The position numbers and the translations under genes were made by a program. From Moduliflexus sp964602655 (GTDB taxonomy: Bacteria; Moduliflexota; Moduliflexia; Moduliflexales; Moduliflexaceae), in assembly GCA_964602655.1 (NCBI GenBank), contig CAZRSF010000049.1:1-47698 (forward strand): 47,698 nucleotides of DNA, in the 5' to 3' direction. The notes under the pieces were generated by a model that worked only from the letters and a program-made list of their open reading frames with translations, was not told the DNA's origin and did no database searches. Of the stretch, positions 16,136-25,081 are shown piece by piece (position 1 is the first letter of the stretch; every line of letters begins with the position of its first letter).

Positions 16136-17551
16136 ATGCCACAGTCAATTATTGCCTGGGGAGTCAAAGACATTCACACATCCGCGCAATTAGTTCTGGC
16201 AAAACGCTTGGAGTTTTTTCAGCAATGTGGACTCCAGGTGGAATGCAAGCTGTTTCCATCTGAAGAAAGCTGTCTTCACGCCTTCGAGCAATCATCCGGC
16301 AGGCCGTTCATCTGGTCGCAGACCCTTCCGCATTTTTTGACGTTGCGCGCAAAAGGGCTGCCGATTCGCATTATCTCGCCCTTAGCGGATATTTCGGCTT
16401 CTTATCAATTGGTGGTGCGAACGGAAAGCGGGATCGTCCTCCCTGCTGACTTAGAAGGACGCCGCATCGGCATCGCGCAGGGGTCGTTCGTCGAAATTGC
16501 ATTTCACAATATGGCGAAAGATTTTGCGCTCGATCTCTCGAAAATCAGCATGGTAAATGCCTCGCCGATAGAACAATTGGAACTCTTTGCCAATCATGAG
16601 ATTGATGCGGTCGCCTGTTGGGAACCCTGGACGAGCCAGGCATGTTACATGGGGGGAACGCGCTATTTCTCCGGCTTATATTCGTATATTCCGGGACATG
16701 AAGGGCGTGTCAACTGGTTGACGGGGCAAAGCTTGCTCGTGACATTCGAGGAGCATATTCAGCGCGAACCTGACATATTAGTGGCCTGTCTGCGAGGGAT
16801 CGAACAGGCGACCGCATATCTGAACTCGACGCTTCGCAAGGCTGCCGCCGTGTTCTCTGACCTTTTGGATACTGACAAAGAAGAGTTGGTGACACTGCTT
16901 CAAAAGAATCTCTATTCGATGCAGATGAATGAATTATTTTACATCGGCATCATTTCCGGTCTTGAATTGTTCTCGCAGATCAAAAAATCCGTCGCCCCCC
17001 CAGCCAACGATCTGTATGTGACGCATCTGCTGGCTCAAATTCATCCTGGCCTCGTTCAGCAGGATATGCGCGCTCAGTCAGCATTCGAAGAGGAGATTGT
17101 TACAGAGAATCAGATGTATTACCCGGCGCGCGTTCGATTTCATCTGCCTCCGGCGCGAACGTTGCGCTACATTGTGGTGGATGATACGCAGATCGTCGTA
17201 GAAATGTTTTGCGAAATCGTGGCGATGATGGGCGGGAAAGTCGTTGGAACCGCGTCAACAGGCGCGCAAGCGATGGTTCTCTATGCGGATCAATTGCCTG
17301 ATATTGTGGCGATTGACATTTCCATGCCAGATATGAATGGCATCGAAGCCATCAAGAATATTTTACGGATGAATCCTTATGCCAATATTGTCGTGATGAG
17401 CGGGAATAACTATGAACATATTCGGCGGGAACTGTTTCGATTGGGGGTCAAACTCTTTCTTGCAAAACCATTTCATATCCCTGATATTCTTCGCCTGCTA
17501 CAACAGTTAACTCAGGGAGAGGAGAACAGTCAAGCAGATCACGCCAGATGA
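16136..17551 (+). CDS. Substrate-binding-like domain fused to a receiver domain
   Basis: The 471-residue protein has no signal peptide. Residues about 1-300 resemble NMT1/SsuA-type ABC substrate-binding proteins (ADLEGRRIGIAQGSFVE, NHEIDAVACWEPWTSQA, VACLRGIEQATAYL), normally periplasmic. A CheY-like receiver fills about 340-460, with D349/D350 (VVDD), phospho-acceptor D394 (IDISMPDMNG), S422 and K444 (LAKPF), all key residues present. No output domain follows. A cytoplasmic sensor that binds a small ligand and is phosphorylated by a histidine kinase is inference. It starts 8 bases after the FUN14 gene. No kinase lies nearby. Confidence 0.85.
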   Translation: MPQSIIAWGVKDIHTSAQLVLAKRLEFFQQCGLQVECKLFPSEESCLHAFEQSSGRPFIWSQTLPHFLTLRAKGLPIRIISPLADISASYQLVVRTESGIVLPADLEGRRIGIAQGSFVEIAFHNMAKDFALDLSKISMVNASPIEQLELFANHEIDAVACWEPWTSQACYMGGTRYFSGLYSYIPGHEGRVNWLTGQSLLVTFEEHIQREPDILVACLRGIEQATAYLNSTLRKAAAVFSDLLDTDKEELVTLLQKNLYSMQMNELFYIGIISGLELFSQIKKSVAPPANDLYVTHLLAQIHPGLVQQDMRAQSAFEEEIVTENQMYYPARVRFHLPPARTLRYIVVDDTQIVVEMFCEIVAMMGGKVVGTASTGAQAMVLYADQLPDIVAIDISMPDMNGIEAIKNILRMNPYANIVVMSGNNYEHIRRELFRLGVKLFLAKPFHIPDILRLLQQLTQGEENSQADHAR

Positions 17552-17636
17552 ATCTCTGCGGGGGAGGTATCATAACTCCTGCCCCCGTGGCATCAACGCA
17601 TAAAACAGCTTTGTTCACAACCTGACGAAGCAATGG

Positions 17637-17867
17637 CTAATCAATAATTTCTAAAATATATGTTTTCCCCATTTTTCTGCCGGCTGCTTTGAGGAGGGTA
17701 CGTATGGCATCCGCCGTTCTGCCCTGACGACCGATAATCTTGCCACGGTCACGTTCTGAAACTTTCAATTCCACAATAGTGCTATGACTTCCTTGAATTT
17801 CAATGACTTCGACGTGTTCCGGCTCATCTGCCAAAGCTTCTGCAATGAAACGCACCATATCTTTCAT
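17637..17867 (-). CDS. khpA: KH-domain RNA-binding protein (KhpA-like)
   Basis: The 76-residue form starts with MKDMVRFIAEALADEP, as typical KhpA/YlqC proteins do, and has a KH fold with the IIGRQGRTADAIRTL loop (GxxG = GRQG) that contacts RNA. KhpA acts with KhpB in Firmicutes to bind many RNAs; its role here is presumed similar. A longer frame reaches a GTG at 17915 but lacks a clear ribosome site and adds an acidic, non-family stretch, so the start is uncertain. In many genomes khpA sits between rpsP and rimM; here it follows the HU gene instead. Confidence 0.85.
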   Translation of the reverse strand: MKDMVRFIAEALADEPEHVEVIEIQGSHSTIVELKVSERDRGKIIGRQGRTADAIRTLLKAAGRKMGKTYILEIID

Positions 17868-17935
17868 CGAGCCATCATCTTTCACCGACACCGAACCTTC
17901 GCGTTCCTGTTCCACGTGACCAATAAAAGCGACAC

Positions 17936-17999
17936 AGTGGTTCTTTACACGCCGTCGGCGCTAATTGCCTAATAAAATGGGCGTGTAAAGAAGGCCACT
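17936..17999 (-). terminator. Hairpin between HU and khpA genes
   Basis: Arms 17936-17953 and 17980-17999 pair over TTCTTTACACGCC plus AGTGG, with a small bulge and a 26-base loop. In the minus direction it ends the HU transcript and is followed by GCTTTTATT, a weak T-run. It may terminate most HU transcription before khpA or act as an attenuator. Confidence 0.5.
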
Positions 18000-18103
18000 T
18001 TGCAACTTTTTCCTTCCGGTTGTAACAACTCTTGTTGTTCTACAACTCACCGTTTGCTCGACAACGACAGCATCCGCAGCCTTTCGAAGCAACGTCAGGC
18101 AGG

Positions 18104-18382
18104 TTACTTTCCGCCGATTTTTTCTTTCAGGCTCGTGCCAGGACTGAATTTCGGCACGTCTTTTGCCGGAATTTCCATCGGTTTTTTGGTGCTGGGGTTA
18201 CGGCCGGTACGTGCTTTCCGCGTGACAACAGAAAATGTGCCAAAGCCGATTAACGTGACTTTTTCTTTTTTCGTTAACGCATCGCTCACGCCGTCCACGA
18301 AAGCATTCAGTGCACTTTCACAATCTTTTCTGGTCAATCCTGATTTTTCAGCCATGGCTCCAATTAAGGAATCTTTGTTCAT
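18104..18382 (-). CDS. hup: HU/IHF-family DNA-binding protein
   Basis: The 92-residue protein shows the full HU pattern: MNKDSLIGAMAEKSGLTRKD, GFGTFSVVTRKARTGRNPST and the C-terminal IPAKDVPKFSPGTSLKEKI. The beta-arm Pro of RNP that intercalates into DNA is present. It bends and compacts DNA as a dimer. It has a strong promoter at 18517-18545 with a leader of about 130 bases, fitting an abundant protein. Whether it is HU or an IHF-like paralogue cannot be told. Confidence 0.95.
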   Translation of the reverse strand: MNKDSLIGAMAEKSGLTRKDCESALNAFVDGVSDALTKKEKVTLIGFGTFSVVTRKARTGRNPSTKKPMEIPAKDVPKFSPGTSLKEKIGGK

Positions 18383-18516
18383 GATAATACTCCTCCCTGT
18401 AATAACGTTGCTGTTAGACGATGATTCTGACTGAAGATGAACAACATGTTCTTTCTGACTCTCGCGAAGTCAGACATTCCAAGACACGCATCTGACTCCT
18501 TATTCTGACGTGACGT

Positions 18517-18545
18517 AGTATAGCAAAAGTCTTTTTTAACGTCAA
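18517..18545 (-). promoter_or_regulatory. sigma70-type promoter of the HU gene
   Basis: The minus strand reads TTGACG (18540-18545), a 17-base spacer and TATACT (18517-18522), each 5/6 to consensus, with transcription starting near 18510. It is one of the best promoters in the window. Confidence 0.75.
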
Positions 18546-18848
18546 CAGAAATGTGATGTAATTTTTCATTTTTTTCTGCGAAGAGGCCGATGTAGCAGGC
18601 TTTTCAGAAATGCCATATCTCTAAGCTGTTTATTATCAATAAGATATGACTTTGTTGATTTGAAGGGGAAATCACGCGATTTTGGCATTTTTTTGAAAAA
18701 AAATGAACTCGTTCATGCTGAATTCGTCCAATGACAGAAAATCAAGAGCGGTTTCGCTTGACAGTGCGCGTTTAAAAATTCATACGTAATTCGTGTCGTT
18801 CATCTTAGATGAGTCTTTCATAAACATGAGAATTGTCAGGAGCGATCT
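18546..18848 (+). promoter_or_regulatory. Upstream region of the secreted protease gene
   Basis: This is the non-coding AT-rich remainder of the divergent gap between the HU gene and the protease gene. A TTGACA at 18758-18763 is followed after 17 bases by CATACG (3/6), a weak candidate promoter about 60 bases before the GTG start. AGGAG at 18839-18843 is the ribosome site. No RNA gene or repeat is seen. Confidence 0.3.
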
Positions 18849-21773
18849 GTGATCTCTGTCAAACATATACGCAAAATTTTTGTGGTAGTTCTTCTTATTC
18901 TGCTGAATCTGAATGCGCCTTCACGGCTTTCTGCGCAAGTGTTGAATCCCCGATTCGGCAAAAATAAAGTCCATTATAAGGCGTTCCGATGGGGCACGCG
19001 AGAAACGCCTCATTTCATGCTCTATTTCTACGAAGGCGAAGAGCGTCTGGCCGAAAACAGCCTCAAAATGGCTGAACGCGCGTATGCCTACCTTTCGACA
19101 ACCCTGCACCATGACTTCAATCATAAGATTCCTCTGATTATTTACGCCTCTTCCGACGATTTTCAGCAGACCGAAGTCGTTGCCGGGTTGTTGGACGAAG
19201 GAATCGGCGGCGTCACGGAAAGCCTGAAAGGCCGGATCGTCATCCCATTTTTAGGATCGTATCGCAGCTTCAACCATGTCTTAGTGCATGAGTTGACCCA
19301 CGCTTTTCAATTTGACATATTAAGCGGCGGCAGGTCGGGATTCGGCGCATTTTCGTCTGGGATGTATCTTCCGCTCTGGTTCATAGAAGGCATGGCGGAA
19401 TATTTGTCGGAATACGACAATCCGTTGACGACGATGTGGCTGCGAGACGGCGTGGAGCGCGACTCTCTGCCAAAACCTGGCGAGGTCGAACGGATGCAGG
19501 ATATTCGCGTGTACCGTTTCGGGCAATCGCTGTGGCAGTATATTGTCAAAAAACACGGCGAGCAGATTATTTCCCAATTGTTGCGAGGTTTGGCCGAAGA
19601 ACAAAGTTGGGACGACATGATCGAAACTGCGACGGAGATGACCTGGAAAGAGATTTATACGGGCTGGCGAGACGACGTGATGAAGACGTACGCTGCCGTG
19701 CCTCATTCCGGTCAACGCCCGCTTGAAGAACAGGCGAATGTCTTAATCAAACATGAAGAAAAAAAATTTGCGCTGAACATTCTTCCGGCAATTTCGCCCA
19801 ACGGGAAGTTTGTGGTCTTTGTGTCGGATCGCAATTTCTATCGCACCATCTATCTGGCATCGGCGGAAACCGGCGAAATCCTGAGCAAATTAGTCGAAGG
19901 CGAACGAGCGGGAACATTCGAATCACTGCGTTATCTGAATACATCGCTCACCTGGTCGCCGGACAGCGAGCAGATTGCGTTCAATGCCAAAGCCGGGGGA
20001 GAAAACGCGATTTACCTCCAGAACATTCATACACGCAAAATCATTAAAAAACTCACGCCGAACGTCAGCAGTATCAGCTTTTTAGCCTGGTCGCCGATTC
20101 GAAATATCATCGCATTTACCGGGACGAAAGACGGACAGGAAGACCTGTTTGCCATCAATATCGAGACAGAAGAGATGACGCAATTCACCAACGATCTGTA
20201 TTCGAACCGTCATCCGGCATGGTCGCCGGATGGCGCGTCAATCGCGTATGCAACGGATGCCGGACGCTTTTCCGACCTTGACAAATTACAATTCGGGACG
20301 TCCGATTTGGCTATCTATGACGTGAATAGTGGCGGCACCTATTTGCTGACTGATACGCCGGCCAATGAATTTACGCCGGTCTGGTCGCCGGATGGCAGCG
20401 CGCTGGCCTTCATCTCCGACGAATCCGGCGTATGTAATCTGTATATGATGACATTGCAAACAGATCCGAACAATCGCCGTCGTTTTCGTCCTGAAGCCAT
20501 TCGGCAGATCGTGAATGCGAACACTGGCGTCGTCGGTTTGACTGAAGATAATCCGGCGTTGATGTGGGCGCGAACGTCAGACCGCTTGCTGTTTTCAGGA
20601 TTTTCTAAAAAAGGCTGGGACGTGTTTGCGCTTGAACAAATCATGCAAACCTATCGCGACTATCAGGCCGAAGTCGGCTTTGACGAAGATGCCCAGCACA
20701 CAGCGGGCATCTCAACAACATCGAAAGACTCCGTTGCGAAAAAAGATTGGAACAGCCCACTCTTTTCCACGAATGAAACCATCGAAACCAAACGATATAC
20801 GGCCAGGCTTCGCCCTGAGTATCTCCTGTTTGGCGGGGCGGGCAGCACGAAATCGTTCTATTTTGTCGGATATTTGGCGTTTGGGGATATGCTCTCGAAT
20901 CACAGTCTGGATATCGCCGTGAATTTGACCGAAGTCCTTGATGAATCCGATTTTGTCCTGGCGTATATCAATCGCGCCCACCGTTTGAATTATGCCATTC
21001 GCGGCGTTCAATTCATTGCTGACAATGGCACGTTTTCAATGGGAGATGACGTTTTCGATATTTCGGTCGAACGCGGGATTTCTGCCGATTTTTCCTGGCC
21101 GTTCAGCAAATTTACCCGGCTCGAATTCGGCCTGGAAGGATGGATGGCAGAAGGAAATCGCACGTCGAATGACCTGCAAGAGCCAGAAGAAGACTTTTTT
21201 TATATTGTTCCCTCGCTTGCGTATGTCCGCGATACCTCGTTATACACCTATTTAGGGCCGCTTGACGGAAATCGCACCCGCTTCAGCGCGCGGCCTGCGG
21301 TTGGAGACCTCTCATTTCTGACGTTGACGGCGGAAAGTCGGCAATATTTCCATCTGACCCGGCGCAGCGCGTTCGCGTTGCGATTGATGGCGGTGAGCAG
21401 CATGGGCGACAATGCCCGCGTCTTCGAGGTCGGCGGCCCATTGACGTTTCGAGGGCAGGGTTTGGAAAAAGATATGGACGACGACGAAAAAAATCTGATC
21501 GGAACGAACATCCTTTTAGGCAACGTGGAATATCGCTTTCCGCTTCTGCCGGTGGACATGCTGCGCGGCGTGGTCTTTGCAGATATGGGCGTCGGCTGGG
21601 AAGATGACGCGGTGTCCCTCGATGATGTGCGAACCGCCTACGGCGTTGGCGTCCGTCTCCCCGTGAATGGGCCGTTCGGCCTGATGAGCTTGCGCATAGA
21701 CGTGGCGCAGGAAACGGATTTTTCTCGTACCGGCCCGGCGAAAGTCCTATTTTCAATCGCGAACGATTTTTAG
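18849..21773 (+). CDS. Secreted metalloprotease / TolB propeller / surface-antigen barrel protein
   Basis: The 974-residue protein has a signal peptide (cleavage near RLSAQ), then a peptidase MA-like domain with the zinc motif HELTH (H147, E148, H151) and EGMAE (E180/E184, likely third ligand). A beta-propeller of TolB/PD40 repeats follows at about 300-570, recognisable by repeated WSPD/WSPI blades with SISFLAWSP, HPAWSPDG and TPVWSPDGS. The last 320 residues look like an Omp85/surface-antigen beta-barrel: alternating strands, YRFPLLPVDMLRGVVFADMG, and a terminal Phe. An outer-membrane-embedded protease with a surface or periplasmic propeller is inferred. The start is GTG. Confidence 0.85.
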   Translation: MISVKHIRKIFVVVLLILLNLNAPSRLSAQVLNPRFGKNKVHYKAFRWGTRETPHFMLYFYEGEERLAENSLKMAERAYAYLSTTLHHDFNHKIPLIIYASSDDFQQTEVVAGLLDEGIGGVTESLKGRIVIPFLGSYRSFNHVLVHELTHAFQFDILSGGRSGFGAFSSGMYLPLWFIEGMAEYLSEYDNPLTTMWLRDGVERDSLPKPGEVERMQDIRVYRFGQSLWQYIVKKHGEQIISQLLRGLAEEQSWDDMIETATEMTWKEIYTGWRDDVMKTYAAVPHSGQRPLEEQANVLIKHEEKKFALNILPAISPNGKFVVFVSDRNFYRTIYLASAETGEILSKLVEGERAGTFESLRYLNTSLTWSPDSEQIAFNAKAGGENAIYLQNIHTRKIIKKLTPNVSSISFLAWSPIRNIIAFTGTKDGQEDLFAINIETEEMTQFTNDLYSNRHPAWSPDGASIAYATDAGRFSDLDKLQFGTSDLAIYDVNSGGTYLLTDTPANEFTPVWSPDGSALAFISDESGVCNLYMMTLQTDPNNRRRFRPEAIRQIVNANTGVVGLTEDNPALMWARTSDRLLFSGFSKKGWDVFALEQIMQTYRDYQAEVGFDEDAQHTAGISTTSKDSVAKKDWNSPLFSTNETIETKRYTARLRPEYLLFGGAGSTKSFYFVGYLAFGDMLSNHSLDIAVNLTEVLDESDFVLAYINRAHRLNYAIRGVQFIADNGTFSMGDDVFDISVERGISADFSWPFSKFTRLEFGLEGWMAEGNRTSNDLQEPEEDFFYIVPSLAYVRDTSLYTYLGPLDGNRTRFSARPAVGDLSFLTLTAESRQYFHLTRRSAFALRLMAVSSMGDNARVFEVGGPLTFRGQGLEKDMDDDEKNLIGTNILLGNVEYRFPLLPVDMLRGVVFADMGVGWEDDAVSLDDVRTAYGVGVRLPVNGPFGLMSLRIDVAQETDFSRTGPAKVLFSIANDF

Positions 21774-21898
21774 CGCGCTGCCTGTTCGCCCGTTCTTCAT
21801 GATTTCTCAGAGAAATCAGTTGACTTTTCCCAAAAACGCAAACAATACGTATCCTATTCTGCCCCCAATACAATAGACGTTATCGGAAAAAGAATCCT

Positions 21899-24862
21899 AT
21901 GTTCGAACACTGGTCAATCAAAACGAAACTACTTATCAGCATGGCCGGATTCATCGCGATTTCCGGCGCGTTGATCGCAGGATTCAGTCTGCACGAATTT
22001 ACGGTTTTTTCCCAGACAACCATTACTGATTCCTATGACGCGCTAACCACTGAAGCGATGGAAAAAATGCGCTTCGGCCTCGACGCTGATTGGCAGCAGG
22101 TGGAGTCGCTCCTCGATACCACGAAGCTCGCCGCCAGCCGTCTGGCGGCGTCGGCCAATATGCGATGGTATTTTACGGCTGACCGCCAGGCCAAAGAGGT
22201 CGCGGAAAAGGAAGCCGCCCGCGTGATCGAAGGGTTGTTAGAATTGTGCCGCGTTCAAAATGACCAGTTGCAAGAAAAGGTGAAGAATGCGCTGCTGGTG
22301 GCAGAATATATTATGACCGAGCGTTACGGCGCTCCTGCCACAGATGAGCTTGCTCCGATACGCTGGGACACAGTCGAACAGATGACCAAAGCGCAAATAT
22401 CCCTCTCGCTGCCGCAACTCCGATTCGGCGCGGCGGCGCTCGAGCGGCAGGAACAGATGACGCAGCCGGTGCCGGTTGTGGATGACGTTCAGCGAATTTT
22501 GGGGGTGCGCTGCACGATTTTTCAACGCATGAATGACCAGGGAGATTTGCTGCGAGTAGCGACAACGATCCCCGCGCCCGATGGCCGCCGCGCCATCGGC
22601 ACATATCTTCCGGCGAAGCATTCCGACAACACGCTTGATCCGATTATCGCCGCCATCATGAACGGAGACACCTATTCAGGGCGCGAATACATCGGAAACG
22701 TCTGGTATATCTCGGCCTATAAACCGTTCACCGACGCCGCCGGAAAAATCATCGGCGCGATCTACGTCGCCACGCCGCAGCAAAGCGACCTGCTGAAAGG
22801 GATTTTCAACAACACGCGCATCGGACAATCCGGCGAAGCTTTTGTGATTGATTTTACCGGAAGCATTCAATTGCATCGCGCCCCGGACATGATCGGCAAA
22901 AATCTGATTCTGGAAACCGGCGCGTCGGAGTTGAATACCCTGCTCGAAGCCAAAAGCGGGGAAAAGACCAGCACCATCGAATACGCGTCGAATGGGCGAA
23001 AGATGGCGGTGACGTTCCGAAAATTCCCAACCTGGAACTGGGTCATCTGCCTGAGTTACGATACGACCGAAATCGAGCAAGACTCGCTTCAACGCGCCAA
23101 AGACGCCTTGCAACAGGAAATCTTATCGTTGCATCGCACTACAAGCGTCAACATCCGACAGGAGGATCGTCTGCTGTTTCCGCAAATTCGCCTGCTCGAT
23201 TCCGCCGGACAGGAACACATCCTCCTGAATAAAGGCAATTTCCCCGAACTATTATCATCACATGCCTCGGCGGAGTGGTTTCAGCAAAGTCTTGCGTTGA
23301 AACCAGGCGAAATCTACATGACCGGGGCGGAACGCGTTGCGAATACGGAAAACGCTGAGATGCAGGCGATCTCGCCGGTATATATTGACGACATCTTCAA
23401 GGGGCTTGTGGTCGTAAATCTGACCTGGGATGTTGTGTGGGAGGTGTTAAAAGACCATATCTACGGCAAAACCGGGTATTCCTATATCATCAATGAACAG
23501 GGGATGCTGATCAGCCATCCGAAATATCGCCTGAAGGATCAGAAAAACCTTTCCGATGTGGAATATGGCGAATTAGCGACGTTAGTCAATGAAAAAATGC
23601 TCAAAGGCGAAGCCGGGCACAGCCGTTACACATTCGAAGGCATTGATAAATTTGTCGCATTCAGGCCGCTGCCGATTGGAAGTCAGACCTATACGATTGC
23701 CGTGACGATGCCGGTCAACGAGGTGTTGATGCTGGCAGAAAAGATGAAACGCGAAACCAACGAGCATTATGCGCGCACCGTCTTATGGGTCGCAATTGTC
23801 GCCGTGTTCAGCATCGCCGCCGCGTGCGGCGCAGCCATCTGGATCGGGCGCAGCATCAGCCGTTCCGTGCGCGAAGTGATGGCCTATACTCGCAATGTCG
23901 CCGAAGGCAATTTATGCCGCACGCTGCCGATCAATCGCTATGATGAAATGGGGATGATGGCGCGTTCCATCAATCAGATGGTGCTGGCGTTGCGGTCGCT
24001 CATCCAGCAGATTCAACGCTCGTCGGTTCAAGTCAATTCCTCCGCCGCCGAGCTTTCTGCGACGACCAAGGAGCAAGAGGTCATCATGACGACGCAGGTG
24101 GAGTCAACCAAACAGGTCGTCAATTCGGTGCATGAGATTTCGGACGTGACGAACAATTTGGTCGAAACCATGCGGCATGTCGCGGAAACGTCACAGCAGA
24201 CCGCGCAGTTTGCCAGCAGCGGGCAGGCCGATTTGCAGCGGATGGACGAGGCGATGCGCTTGATGGATGCCGCGTCGAAAGCGATTTCGTCGAAATTGCA
24301 GGCGATTCATGAAAAAGCCGACAATATCACCGCCGTGATCACCACGATTACGAAAGTCGCCGACCAGACGAATCTGCTGTCGCTGAACGCCGCCATCGAA
24401 GCCGAAAAAGCGGGCGAATACGGGCGCGGCTTTACGGTCGTGGCGCGGGAAATCCGCCGGTTAGCGGATCAAACCGCCTTCGCGACGCTGGATATTAAGG
24501 AGATGGTGCGAGAGATGCAGAGCGCGGTCTCGTCCGGCGTGATGGAAATGGAAAAATTCATGGCAGAAGTGCGGCACGGCACGGAAGACGTGGAACGCAT
24601 CAGCGCGCAATTTGCGCAGATTATCGGACAAATTCAGGATTTATCGCCGCAATTCGATCTCGTGAACGAGGCCATGCAGTACCAATCCGATCATGCCCAC
24701 GAGATCAACGCCGCCGTGCGCGAATTAGGCGAAGAGATGGAAGAAACTCGCGCCGCGCTGCAAGAAACCTTCGCCGCCATCGGGCAATTGAACGAAGCCT
24801 CTGGAATTTTGCTGTCGGCGGCGTCGCAGTTCACGGTGAGCGAAGAGAAATCGCTGACATAA
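21899..24862 (+). CDS. Methyl-accepting chemotaxis protein with two sensory modules
   Basis: The 987-residue chemoreceptor has TM1 at about 10-32 and a very large periplasmic part (about 33-620). A Cache_3/Cache_2-like module (PYxF-like ISAYKPFTDAAGKIIGAIYV and a second half through WVICLSYD) is followed by a dCache-like module (AISPVYIDDIFKGLVVVNL, GYSYIINEQGMLISHP). TM2 lies at about 625-650, then HAMP and the signalling hairpin near residue 825 (NLLSLNAAIEAEKAGEYGRG). Adaptation regions are Gln/Glu-rich. It should control a CheA kinase, but no che genes are present. No C-terminal CheR-binding pentapeptide is evident. Confidence 0.92.
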   Translation: MFEHWSIKTKLLISMAGFIAISGALIAGFSLHEFTVFSQTTITDSYDALTTEAMEKMRFGLDADWQQVESLLDTTKLAASRLAASANMRWYFTADRQAKEVAEKEAARVIEGLLELCRVQNDQLQEKVKNALLVAEYIMTERYGAPATDELAPIRWDTVEQMTKAQISLSLPQLRFGAAALERQEQMTQPVPVVDDVQRILGVRCTIFQRMNDQGDLLRVATTIPAPDGRRAIGTYLPAKHSDNTLDPIIAAIMNGDTYSGREYIGNVWYISAYKPFTDAAGKIIGAIYVATPQQSDLLKGIFNNTRIGQSGEAFVIDFTGSIQLHRAPDMIGKNLILETGASELNTLLEAKSGEKTSTIEYASNGRKMAVTFRKFPTWNWVICLSYDTTEIEQDSLQRAKDALQQEILSLHRTTSVNIRQEDRLLFPQIRLLDSAGQEHILLNKGNFPELLSSHASAEWFQQSLALKPGEIYMTGAERVANTENAEMQAISPVYIDDIFKGLVVVNLTWDVVWEVLKDHIYGKTGYSYIINEQGMLISHPKYRLKDQKNLSDVEYGELATLVNEKMLKGEAGHSRYTFEGIDKFVAFRPLPIGSQTYTIAVTMPVNEVLMLAEKMKRETNEHYARTVLWVAIVAVFSIAAACGAAIWIGRSISRSVREVMAYTRNVAEGNLCRTLPINRYDEMGMMARSINQMVLALRSLIQQIQRSSVQVNSSAAELSATTKEQEVIMTTQVESTKQVVNSVHEISDVTNNLVETMRHVAETSQQTAQFASSGQADLQRMDEAMRLMDAASKAISSKLQAIHEKADNITAVITTITKVADQTNLLSLNAAIEAEKAGEYGRGFTVVAREIRRLADQTAFATLDIKEMVREMQSAVSSGVMEMEKFMAEVRHGTEDVERISAQFAQIIGQIQDLSPQFDLVNEAMQYQSDHAHEINAAVRELGEEMEETRAALQETFAAIGQLNEASGILLSAASQFTVSEEKSLT

Positions 24863-24906
24863 TTCTTCTTATTCTCACCCCGTTAGGGTTTTATGAACAT
24901 TAAAAA

Positions 24907-24988
24907 TGTCATTGCGAGGAGCGTCAGCGACGAAGCAATCTCGTCGAATCCAGGGATTGCTTCGTCGCTGACGCTCCTCGCAATGACA
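24907..24988. repeat. Long perfect inverted repeat, GTCATTGCGAGGAGCG family
   Basis: Perfect 34-bp arms (24907-24940 and 24955-24988) flank a 14-base loop between the convergent chemoreceptor and oxidoreductase genes. It can fold into a very stable hairpin and may end both transcripts. I recognise the sequence as resembling a palindrome scattered through many unrelated bacterial genomes; no transposase accompanies it here. Confidence 0.9.
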
Positions 24989-25081
24989 GAACTTAACATA
25001 TCTGCTGTTGGGGTGGCTGAGGAACATGACCGGGTTATTTATTTCACCGTCATTATACCCTGACGGGGCTGTCATTCTGCC

